Assembly (NCBI GenBank): GCA_015478945.1
Contig: JABUQX010097557.1
Location: forward strand, 22,501-51,440
From: Trachelipus rathkii
Lineage: Eukaryota; Arthropoda; Malacostraca; Isopoda; Trachelipodidae
Reading direction: 5' to 3'
Length of the DNA stretch: 28,940 nucleotides
Shown: positions 19,746 through 28,940 of the stretch, piece after piece
Layout of the letters: every line of letters begins with the position of its first letter
Numbering within the stretch: the first letter of the stretch is position 1
Program-made: the position numbers and the translations under genes
The notes under the pieces: generated by a model
Told to the model about the DNA's origin: nothing
What the model saw: the letters and a program-made list of their open reading frames with translations, nothing else
The model's database searches: none

Positions 19746-20100
19746 TAAAAGAAGTAATGTGACATCTATAAAACTTCAACCTTCCGATTAGAATATATTA
19801 CCTTAAGGCAAGTAATTTTTTACCGACCATTTTAAATAAATTAAATAGAGTTGAAAAAAAATTTACCTAAAATTTTATGAGTCTTCAAAAGACAAACGTA
19901 AGTATTTATTAACATGAGCCGAAATATGTAATGCCTACAATTCTTACCAAAAGATTAAAAACAATCATAATTAAACTTAAAACCTTATTCCCTTTCACAC
20001 CATACAGTAAAGTAATTTAATTTTGTCAATTTTACGGTATTTTCTTTTCAGTATAGAAAAAAAATGCTTACGCTAGAAACATGCCATCAAAGTCACATGT
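19746..20100. other. AT-rich DNA, nothing recognised
   Basis: No open frame or repeat of note. Confidence 0.6.
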
Positions 20101-20104
20101 ACCT

Positions 20105-20205
20105 AGGAACCGACCGGGCCCCCCCCCGGCCCCAAACAAATGTCAGGAAAAAACCGGTTCCTACCGGTGCGCGTTAACTGTAAATGTATCAGCCACTAAA
20201 CTAAT
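20105..20205 (-). mobile_element. SINE-like (tRNA-like) fragment
   Basis: On the minus strand: TTTAGTGGCTGATAC (A-box-like; TAGTGGCT at 20191-20198), TTAACGCGCACCGGTAGG, then GAACCGGTTTTTTCC in the B-box position. A GC block follows with a nine-base C-run on the plus strand (20119-20127). Diverged, and oppositely oriented to the module at 24720-24835. Confidence 0.45.
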
Positions 20206-20585
20206 AGAAGGATCTCTTTAAAGTGATAACAGCAAACTAAAAACAAAGTAATAATTTAATTCCATTACTCCTTTGTTTAAATTTTGATGCAACTATAGTA
20301 AAGACGAACCAACATATAATCACATATTTTTTTCGTATTTATTATGATCTCAAATTAAAATTCTGAGCCAACAATTATAATTTTTCCGAGTTTTTAACAC
20401 TAATACAATACTTCGAGGAAATTTAGGATATATACAAACGAGATATCGGAAAAGGAAACTAATATAACATTGTTAATATTAATGTATTTATTATTTAAAG
20501 TAAATTATTTCAAGAAACATTCAAAAATATTTCCGAAATCTCTTCTTCCAAAATAAACATTTATATTTTGAGTTAGATTGTGTGA
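20206..20585. other. AT-rich DNA, nothing recognised
   Basis: Lies between the SINE-like fragment and an AT tract. No gene is seen. Confidence 0.6.
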
Positions 20586-21012
20586 TGATATATACTATAG
20601 TATATATAAGATATCAGATAATATAAGTATCATAATATATAAGTAATCTAACTTTGAAATACCGTAGATGTATATACTCAAATAGATAAGTACTACATAT
20701 ATATATATTATACAACGTATAATACTACTATATATATAGTATATATATTACATTATATATTACATACTTTTACTCATATATATTACTATAAGTAATAGAA
20801 TTAATTACTAATAATAACTATATACTATATATATACATTTATAATATAATATAAAAATAAATATATATATAATAATATACTATTATATATATGATATATA
20901 TATATCATAATATATATATCTATATATATATAGTATATAGTATATATATAGTATTAATATAAATATATACTTATATAAACTACATATAATATATACTATA
21001 TATATATATACT
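20585..21012. repeat. Interrupted (TA)n tract
   Basis: TA tract bordering palindrome P2 on the left. Confidence 0.92.
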
Positions 21013-21021
21013 AACTTTTAA

Positions 21022-23884
21022 ACTAAAGCCTTTGGATTCTTTTTTAGTACTATGCTTACTGCTCAGCTTCATTTTATACTAAAGCAATTGGATTCTTTTT
21101 GAGTTGTTAAAGACACTTTTTTTTAATTGAAATAAATTTTTAAATCAAGGAAAGCTAATTCTTCGTCCGACACGCGAGACCCTTCAGCAAGGGACCTTCG
21201 GACTTTCTTTCTGATTCGCTTCATCAGAATGAAAGTGTGTTTCAGTGTGGTCTGCTATTCTTCATTCATGTGTGGTAGCGAAATTCAATAAGATATTTCA
21301 GACTTTTTGCATTTTGGGATAAAACTGACAAAAATGATAAGTTGTGATCTCTGTACCCACGGAGTCTATTAAGAAAATCGCCAAAAGAATTCATGATTTT
21401 GGCGATGTTTCGTGTGATTGATATTAATCTAATCGTTCTTTATATTGTTAGATATTGATAGAATGGTTTTGTGTCACAGCCTTCATGACTTTGTTAACGA
21501 AACTGAATTTATTGCTGCCTCTGCTGCAGAGTCATTTGTATGTGCACTTTTTTTCTTCCTTTGCCAAATCTGTGGTTCACAGCGCGCGCATATATAACAA
21601 TAAATAAACAGAAGCATAAAAAATAAAAATATCGAGTAAAATAAAATTTCTTCGTTTGAAACGCTTTGCAGAATCGTTCCTTAACGGTCACTCGTACTCC
21701 TGAAGGAAGACGCGCCAATATTCTTTTGTACACATTGTTTTAACGAACACTCAAGTGCGAACATCTGCAGGAATGGGCTAACAAACACGACCTTCTGCTA
21801 TTCCTCTTCCGCGCGGCGCGGCGGCAAACACGGCTGCTTAGTACTTTTCTCTTGCCTAAATGCTGTCGATTCTACAAAAATCAAGAAAGCGCAACCTGAT
21901 TTCAAGCATGTCCGAGCATTTGTTTCCGTGCTGTCTCAAACCGACGGCGACACCAGTACGAAAGACACGGAACAATGAAGCTAGAAACGTAATTTTGCCA
22001 CGCGGGCACCCCCCAGCCCACTCTCGGTGCGAATGTTGTGCCCTTTTCTATATATAGTAAATTGCAAGAATTGTTGATTTCCCACCGGATTACGGGTATC
22101 GAGGAAGAGGGCCACTCAGAGTTAGTTGAACGGTTACTATGTATACTCGAACACTGCAAGAATGAATGAGGTTATATGTTAGGACATCAATTATGATCTG
22201 TGTCTGTTCGTGAGTGAGCGGAGACAAGAAAATCGATCTACTATTCAATCATAACTATCTGTTCTCTCAATCAAAGGCGTGGCTAAATATCGACTAAAAT
22301 TCTGTTAGTTCCATAATATTACGAGTACTGGCGCAGAGTCGGGATCCTCCTGGGGGCAAAGTTGTTTACACTATCGATTAAATCGCGAACATAAAGTTAT
22401 GTCTCGTAATGAGAGATTAATGAGCCTGTTTTTCAATATATTGAAACGGACTCCAATTCTCTCATTAACAAACATAACTTTTCTTTCAATTTTTTAGATG
22501 GCAAATATACAAACAAGACTTTCCGGCCTGTACGTATGGGATCCCCACGGTCTCCGCATACTCAGTAACATATATATGGACCCCACTAACAGGAATTTTT
22601 TCACGTATTTTACCCCTACCCTTTAATTAAACAATCAAGTTTAGGGGAAGACATGTAAATGATCATTTTGTCTCCCTTCCGTCACAACACCCAACCCTAA
22701 TTAATGTGTTCCTAAACTGATATTAAGCGCTATCCATCCTTCATTCAGTATACTGATAGAAATGGCTTCCAACAACTTTTTCCCGTTCCTGATTATTTTA
22801 AAAAAGATATCAGCAATGACACTACATTGAATGTATATAGTAATGGAGAAATCAATTACAACGCCACCAAACTACATTTCCTGTGTTATCTAAATCCATT
22901 CCCCAAACAACAAAATTAAGCGTCTCTGCATCCTCTATTTCCTTCCGTTGCTCTTTCGTATATGCTCTCCCCCTCTTCTAGCACAAGAAAGTAAATACAT
23001 CCACAATACAACAACTCTATTCAATTCCTCGAAATATCCGGGAGTAGAAATTAAAAAGTCGGCAAGTGGCTGGCAAACCGTAATACCCGAAAAATACAAC
23101 ACCGGTCCTTTGGCCCAATTGCTCAAGTTACCCAATCTATTCGTAAAGCAAAATCCCAAAACATAATTACCCTCATCCATCCAATAAACATCACCTTAAA
23201 CACAAAGAACATGTCTCAAACCCCCAACAAAGGGCAAAGTAAAAATTCTCCCCAAAGCCTGTTATATATCACATCCCTGCAGATACTTGCAATAAATCGT
23301 ATATATAGGCTGAACCATGATTTGCAAAAGAAGCAAAAATCAACATACAAGAATGACCTCGCACAACAGGATCAGGCATAGAATTCAGGCTTTAACAAGT
23401 CAATAAGGGCAGTAAACACAAACCATTCTATCAATTATCAACACGATTTATAAAGCATGATTCGAGTAAATACTCACATCACCACCGAAACCAGGTTCGC
23501 AAATATGAATCCCTTTTGCATTGCATATAGTAACAACTACCACATAAGCATCCCGTGAATTAAGATAGAACTTGTTTAGACAAAATGAATAATCTGGAAA
23601 ACATCAAAATAGTTCAAACAACAACAGGAAAGAAAAAATAGGGTACCGAGACTGAAACACACATTAACTGATGAAGATCAAGTAAAGATTATCCTAGCCC
23701 TTAGGCGAAGAGGTCTCGCGCTGGTCGGGGACGAAAAAGCTTTCCTTTTAAAATTTATCTTGCACTTAAAAAAATCATTGTCTTTGAACAATGGGTTTTT
23801 AATTTTGTTACATTATTTAAGTGCCGATTACACGGACAGCTAAAGCAATAATACTAAAAAAGAATCCAAGGGCGTCCTCTCTAA
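21022..23884. repeat. P2: 2.9-kb imperfect palindrome
   Basis: The two halves are inverted copies of each other with almost no spacer. Matching blocks, left with right: 21029-21050 with 23851-23872; CTTCATCAG (21219-21227) and TGTGTTTCAG (21236-21245) with 23668-23676 and 23652-23661; ATTGATAGAATGGTTT (21454-21469) with 23417-23435; 21529-21543 with 23343-23360; GTATAC (22141-22146) with 22748-22753; 22296-22309 with 22585-22599; GGGATCC (22341-22347) with 22538-22545. All midpoints fall at 22442-22450. Many substitutions and indels separate the arms. Open frames within it (21509-21733, 21860-22057, 21902-22159, 22935-23180, 22948-23166) are not conserved in the mirrored arm and have no domain, so I call no gene. 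Confidence 0.85.
22393..22481. repeat. 89-nt hairpin at the apex of P2
   Basis: AAAGTTATGT (22393-22402) pairs with ACATAACTTT (22472-22481). TAATGAGAGA (22407-22416) pairs with TCTCTCATTA (22458-22467). The centre TTTCAATATATTGAAA (22431-22446) is a perfect palindrome. It is the best-conserved part of P2 and marks the turning point. Confidence 0.9.
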
Positions 23885-24590
23885 AGTATATAAATATATC
23901 ACTACGACAAAGTAGTCTTAAATACTATATATATACTGATATATATATATATATATATATCATATCAGTATATTACTATTAATAGTATATTAGTATAAGT
24001 ATATCCTATATAATAATATAAATCATTAATATACTTATATAATACTTTAACAAAAATAAAGATATTACTAATATATATATTATATATATACTATATATAT
24101 AATATATCATATATAGTATCATAATATATATACTACAATATATATATGAGTTATATCATATACTATACCTATTACTACTAAATATAAGTACTATATAGCT
24201 GATAGAGTTATATATATATATAGATATATAAAACATATATATCGAGGAATACTAACTGACTATAGAAGATAGGTCATATAATATATAGTAGAAGTATACG
24301 ATATATAGCATATAGTACTTATATCAAATATAGTATATATAATACTATATATATACATCACAACATTACTATACTATACTATTATCATATATTCAATAAA
24401 AATATTAGTATATGAACATATATCTAATATATATTATAATATATATCACAATATAGCATAATAAACTAATAATATATACGCGTTGATATATATATACGTC
24501 AAGATATATCATACTATATAAGATAGTCTAGTATATATATATATATAATAATACTACCGATAAATATATATATATATACTAAGCTATAAC
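23885..24590. repeat. Interrupted (TA)n tract
   Basis: The longest AT tract in the right half, bordering P2. Irregular C/G interruptions every 10-20 bases. Confidence 0.92.
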
Positions 24591-24719
24591 AAGTTTTGAA
24601 CAGACGATAAGAAAGAGAAAGCGGGGCCACCTGAGGACTAAGCATCTTTCATGGGATGAGAAACAAACCGGGTGCTTTTAAAACTCACTTCGTTTGAAGC
24701 CCGTCCTTCTTTGAAAAGA

Positions 24720-24835
24720 CGTTGATGGGCCTAGTGGCTTTGAATACACGTTAATGTGATAACGTCTGACGAACCGGGGCCCGGACCGCGTTCGAATGTG
24801 ATCGAATCCCCGCCTGATGGAGAGTTAAAATCTCC
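24720..24835 (+). mobile_element. tRNA-derived SINE-like element
   Basis: GGGCCTAGTGGCTTTG (24727-24742) is A-box-like. The GC-rich middle reads GAACCGGGGCCCGGACCGCG (24771-24790), then TTCGAATGTGATCGAATCCC with duplicated B-box-like GAAT motifs. It stands out from the AT-rich surroundings. This is a Pol III-type SINE head, or a decayed tRNA-like gene. A functional tRNA is unlikely because no clean acceptor or anticodon arm can be drawn. Confidence 0.5.
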
Positions 24836-24839
24836 TTTA

Positions 24840-25925
24840 GACTTCAATTAATTTTCAATATATGTAAATATTATATTATAATAAATTATTAATGAAAAAT
24901 CGAGTCCTAAATTTCCATAAATTTTAGCTCATAGATGAAAAATTTAAAGAAAAGTCATAGTTATAATGTTATAGCAAGTTAAAAAATATATTGTTTATTA
25001 TAAACAGGTTTTCTACAACTATGATATAATTTAATTACATACGATACATATTAATAAACAAACAAAAACTTATGATATAATTGTCATTTAAATAAGACAG
25101 TCAATTTTTTAAGTATTAACTACCTCAAAACTTTAGTTTTATAATACATAGTCACTTTTCTGACTATTTTGTATAGATATGAGGCCAATTAAATGAATAC
25201 ACAATATATATTTTAGTACATAATGTACTGGAAGATAATTATCACACAGTTTAAAAACTCCAATATTTAAGAAGTATACAGATAAGATAAGCACAAGAAT
25301 AAATAATCATAACATGAGCTATCGTACTCCTGTATAAGTTAATGAATGAAAATATAATCGTCTAAGCTACTACTACTTATTAACTGAGCATATAATATAT
25401 ATCCTCAACACTTTGCTTAATTTTAATAGAAAATATATAAATAATGAGAAAAGAAAATATCATATATATATATACGTATATTTATTTTTATTTATTAAGA
25501 ATAGTTAAATATTATGATTTACTCTAATACATATTTGGGTTTTATCCAGACCTAACCTATGAATCAAAATATATTCTTCTAGCGAAAATCGAATTAATGT
25601 TATATCTAATATATAAATATCTATCATCGAATAAATTTATTTAATTGGAAAATTAAAATATTATTGAGATGTTAAGATAACTGTTCTATAATTTTTAATG
25701 ACAACCTCATAAAATAGACTAATATTATAATAATATAGATTACCATTTCTCTAGTATCTCCTATTATTTTCCATCCTGCAAGATTTATAGTAAGAACTTC
25801 ATCACGTTTCCTAATGCAAACTACACCATTTCTAATATTTTAGCTAACCCCCCCTCCCTTGGAAAATTACCGTTTTAAAAACCTCAATTTAAGATTTACC
25901 AAATAATCTTTCAAAGCCTCCTGAC
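24840..25925. other. AT-rich DNA without recognisable gene
   Basis: No frame of note, no domain, no long repeat. A small TA run is at about 25455-25480. Confidence 0.65.
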
Positions 25926-25927
25926 CC

Positions 25928-26080
25928 GCACACTTTAGGCCCGGCCCCGGTACTAAATATCGTTATCTTTTAATGAGCAGCCTCTCTGAGTACCCATGTC
26001 GCCCGGCCCCGTGCCTACCGGCCATCGTAATGAAATAAGAAGACAGCCCGCGGCCCCTTTGGCTCTCGCAGAAGGCAAAA
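25928..26080. repeat. GC-rich island with a short direct repeat
   Basis: GCCCGGCCCCG occurs at 25939-25949 and 26001-26011, 62 bases apart. The block also holds GCCTACCGGCC and CCCGCGGCCCC. It is surrounded by AT-rich DNA and could be a decayed SINE or GC-rich repeat. No Pol III boxes are clear. Confidence 0.45.
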
Positions 26081-28560
26081 ATATCTCCTTTTTGCAATCA
26101 GAGGTGTAGTCAAACAGGCGCTTTCAACCAACTAATACAGATTATATCTAAGATCTGTCAGAAAAGCCCGCTGGTATACGCCTATATAACCGACACAAAC
26201 TACGATTTAACCATATCTGATCTCTCGTAATAGATAAGCTACATATCATCCATTCCCCAATAACACTAACCCGTCAAGAGTATTTTATCACAACTCCTAT
26301 ACAAATTTAATTAAATAAAGATGATGTTATTAGTTCACTCCTCTTATTCTGAGTACTTTTTTGGTGATTGAAATTAACACACACTGATATAGTGAACAAT
26401 ATATTCACACCTAATTGTATAGCACAAAATTATTTTGTTCAATAATTAATTAAATACCATAAGTGAAGAGCTCATTAAGAAGCAATAACCGGTATTAAAT
26501 ATATGACAACACACGTCCAGATTCTTTAGAGGAGTTTAGCCACAATATATCTTTATTCAGCCAATACCGCGTAATACCTATATATGAACTTTAAATACGT
26601 ATCGGAAAATACTAGTTTAAAGAAAGGCGACTAATAAATACCATCGATATTACTTTTATCAGAGATTAAATGTTAGACAGAGATTTAAAAGAATTATCAA
26701 AATATTGCAAAATCAATACGCGAATATCTGAAAAAATAATTGTAAAAACATAACTAATGCGTCTCCGTCGATAGCAGTTTCGTAATTTAGCAAGTTAATT
26801 TTTTGTTCTCTGTTTTCATACAAAATGTTGCAATACATTCATCTCCTTTAACTAAAGAATTACAAACCATATTGTATAATACTTTTGCACTAAAGTAAAG
26901 CGTTACAAAGTTAAGCATAGAGAAATGTATCATTATTAAAAAAGACGCTCACAGATTATAATGCATACACATAAGAAGACAATATTTTCAATGCTTTTTT
27001 ATATAAGAAATGTCGGTGCCATATGCAAGTGAAAACATCAGTTAAGATGTTCATTTCAAATCACTAGCTGCGGAGACTCTTTAATTACAAGTCTCACCTG
27101 CGTTTAGAGCTCAAAGAATGTTCATACTGCGATTTAAGTTAAATTTTCCAACATAATATTACAATCGTCGTTTCGTACTGAAGGTTAATTTCACAGGGAA
27201 AAATCTGCTTACTTTCAAGAGTTCGGTACATAGAGTCAATACCCCTTCCTATCATTGCATAATTATTTCGCTGGGAAAAATTGGTTGTACAAGATATCAA
27301 TCCAGATTTAACCAACGATCATTTAATAGATTTCACAGATCATACCAAGTGATTATGTGTCTTTTATAACTATTGAATAACTAGAAGTGTTTCTCACAAG
27401 TAATTACAATATATATGATGTTAAAAATATAGGTGTATATCTGCCAGTGGTTATTCTCCATACAATTAAATAAGACTGAAATATACATTTCATGTAACCA
27501 AGACCAAACCTTAATAATAATGTCAATTATTATAGTAAATATTATTAGATAATGTGATTGGGATATAATAAATTTTCTAATATTTATTAATAAGCTTTAT
27601 ATGATAGATTGACTAGTGATAATAGTCCACAATATGGATACATAGCATTGTTATATAACTTATTACAATGATCGTAGATGATCATTGAATATTAAATAGT
27701 AGATATAGTTACATAGATTACGTCAGATTTCTAGTGTAGAATATGTATATTGTACCAGAGATTATGATCATCTCGAAACATGTGTTGTTAAAATTTTATA
27801 CTGAACTGGGTATTAAAATTCGATATTTCTTTTACGCCAGCTAATTATTCTTATATTAATGTAAAAACGCGCCTCCCGGTTACGCCGTTATCATGTAGTG
27901 AGACAACTCAGCTTTCTAAACAAAGTAACAGAGACACCAAGAAAGATTTGCAGCAAAACTAAAGGGCTCACGCTTTAGCGGTTAATTAGCAGACTGTAAG
28001 GATGTGTTTTTAAGTTCAGAGGAAGCATGAGCTTTTTCTAGCCCTGGGTTCGGCTTCAGACACTCGAATGACACAGTCCAATTGCGGTCAGGGACGTATT
28101 AATGCGAAAAGCGTACACCCACTAGCCTTAATTGAAGAAGGTTGCATCTTCCAGAACAAACGTCAATATAAGTACAGCGCGCTAAAGGTAATCACGATTC
28201 TATCATGTATAAATATGCTCATTTTCTGCTTATTTGTAATACTAGCTATGCATTTAATCTAATGAATATCAACTATTAAATTTCTATCTCAAAATGTCAG
28301 TAGATAGATATACTCAGAGTTATTAGAAACCATATTTTATATATATGAATATTATAACCAAATAATATTTCAAAATAGTGAGTATGACTACAAAAAAAGT
28401 ATAATATAGTATGAAATAGATTAATATTGCTTGTCGTAAATCATGTCACCACAATAAGTATCAATCGGTACGAATAATCGGTGTTTTAAAACGTTATTCG
28501 TTTTCTAGATATTTGTAAATGAGAAAAATATAGGAAGTCTTGCAAAAACGAAAACAGCTA
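26081..28560. other. AT-rich DNA without recognisable gene
   Basis: 2.5 kb with no convincing coding frame. The plus frame at 28068-28262 is open for 64 codons with a hydrophobic end, but has no family resemblance. At 27967-28041, GCTCACGCTT and AAGCATGAGC could pair around a tRNA-sized segment, but the rest does not make a cloverleaf. GAGACT/AGTCTC at 27073-27097 is a small hairpin. Confidence 0.6.
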
Positions 28561-28665
28561 TAATATAATAAATACATTATAAATATATATAGATAAGAGT
28601 TATCAACTATATATACTAGTCAATAGGTTATATATATATATATACGGTAATTAGATAAAGTATTA
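28560..28665. repeat. Interrupted (TA)n tract
   Basis: Short TA tract. Confidence 0.85.
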
Positions 28666-28689
28666 TAATTATTTATTAAGTGATATTAT

Positions 28690-28940
28690 ACAATACACTT
28701 ATTGACCGCTCTTATGCGGGGTAGGTGCGAGATAGCAGACTATCCGTCAATATCACTATTCCCTTCACATCCTATCATCTCCCGGCACAACCCCACCTCC
28801 TCCATAACAATACATTCATATGCTCTCGCCAACACTCAACTTTATCACCTTCCTACCAAACCAACATCACATCAACACTTCGTCCCTCGATTAACAGCAT
28901 TTCCTTTCATTCCATCTCATCTCACCTTCTATCTTGGTGT
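28690..28940. other. C/T/A-rich segment at the window edge
   Basis: From about 28755 the plus strand is strikingly poor in G (for example CACAACCCCACCTCCTCC). No frame or domain is recognised. It may be the edge of another element beyond the window. Confidence 0.5.

Noticed and set aside
21509..23180. Five open frames inside P2 as possible small genes
   Set aside because: None is kept in the mirrored arm, two overlap on opposite strands, and none resembles a known family.
24720..24835. A functional tRNA gene
   Set aside because: Box-like motifs are present, but the spacing and stems do not give a cloverleaf. A SINE head is the better call.
27965..28045. tRNA-like or small structured RNA from the GCTCACGCTT / AAGCATGAGC pairing
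   Set aside because: Only the closing stem is convincing. No internal arms or Pol III boxes match.
28068..28262. 64-codon plus-strand frame with hydrophobic C-terminus
   Set aside because: No family resemblance, AT-rich context, and no supporting promoter or splice context that I can defend.
1..28940. Tandem passes of one insert (repeated forward and reverse reads) explaining the whole window
   Set aside because: LINE-C at 16.2-19.5 kb has no mirrored copy around either palindrome apex, so the window is not a simple multi-pass read.

Overview
The window looks like intergenic DNA from an animal, most likely an arthropod and plausibly a decapod crustacean. The reasons are long interrupted (TA)n tracts throughout, degenerate TTAGG/CCTAA arrays (the arthropod telomere pentamer), remnants of several LINE families plus a Ty3/gypsy element, and tRNA-like SINEs. 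The taxon is inferred. I find no intact host gene, rRNA gene, true tRNA gene, CRISPR array or bacterial-type operon. The longest stop-free frame encodes 143 residues and belongs to a broken retroelement.

Layout. 0.16-1.2 kb: minus-strand 3' part of a LINE (LINE-A), with YADD and a C-terminal WWGH motif. 1.2-1.7 kb: AT tract. 1.96-2.69 kb: minus-strand 5'-truncated LINE (LINE-B), joined directly to the integrase of a minus-strand Ty3/gypsy element (2.69-6.07 kb). That element reads leader, Gag, protease, reverse transcriptase, RNase H, integrase, and is broken by stops and frameshifts. 6.1-6.4 kb may be its 5' LTR. 7.0-7.24 kb: minus-strand SINE. 7.35-11.75 kb: islands of 0.2-0.7 kb between (TA)n tracts, including two inverted copies of a GC-rich module and a diverged direct duplication at 9.2/9.5 kb. 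11.78-14.58 kb: a large imperfect inverted repeat whose arms carry facing telomere-like arrays. 15.4-16.0 kb: T-rich and ATT repeats. About 16.2-19.5 kb: a nearly complete but eroded plus-strand LINE (LINE-C) with endonuclease and RT remnants, a 3' UTR hairpin and poly(A). 21.02-23.88 kb: a second large imperfect palindrome with an 89-nt hairpin at its apex, flanked by AT tracts and by two oppositely oriented SINE-like modules. 24.8-28.9 kb: AT-rich DNA without recognisable genes.

Nothing here works together as a functional system. The recognisable genes are fossil selfish elements: the gypsy element was probably interrupted by LINE-B, and the SINE-like modules would have depended on LINE machinery. 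The most unusual features are the two palindromes of about 2.8 kb. In each, paired blocks stay collinear and share nearly one midpoint, while the arms differ by many substitutions and indels. They may be old inverted duplications or foldback elements, or fold-back chimeras of noisy long reads. The sequence alone cannot decide, and the high indel load across the window keeps the artefact explanation open.
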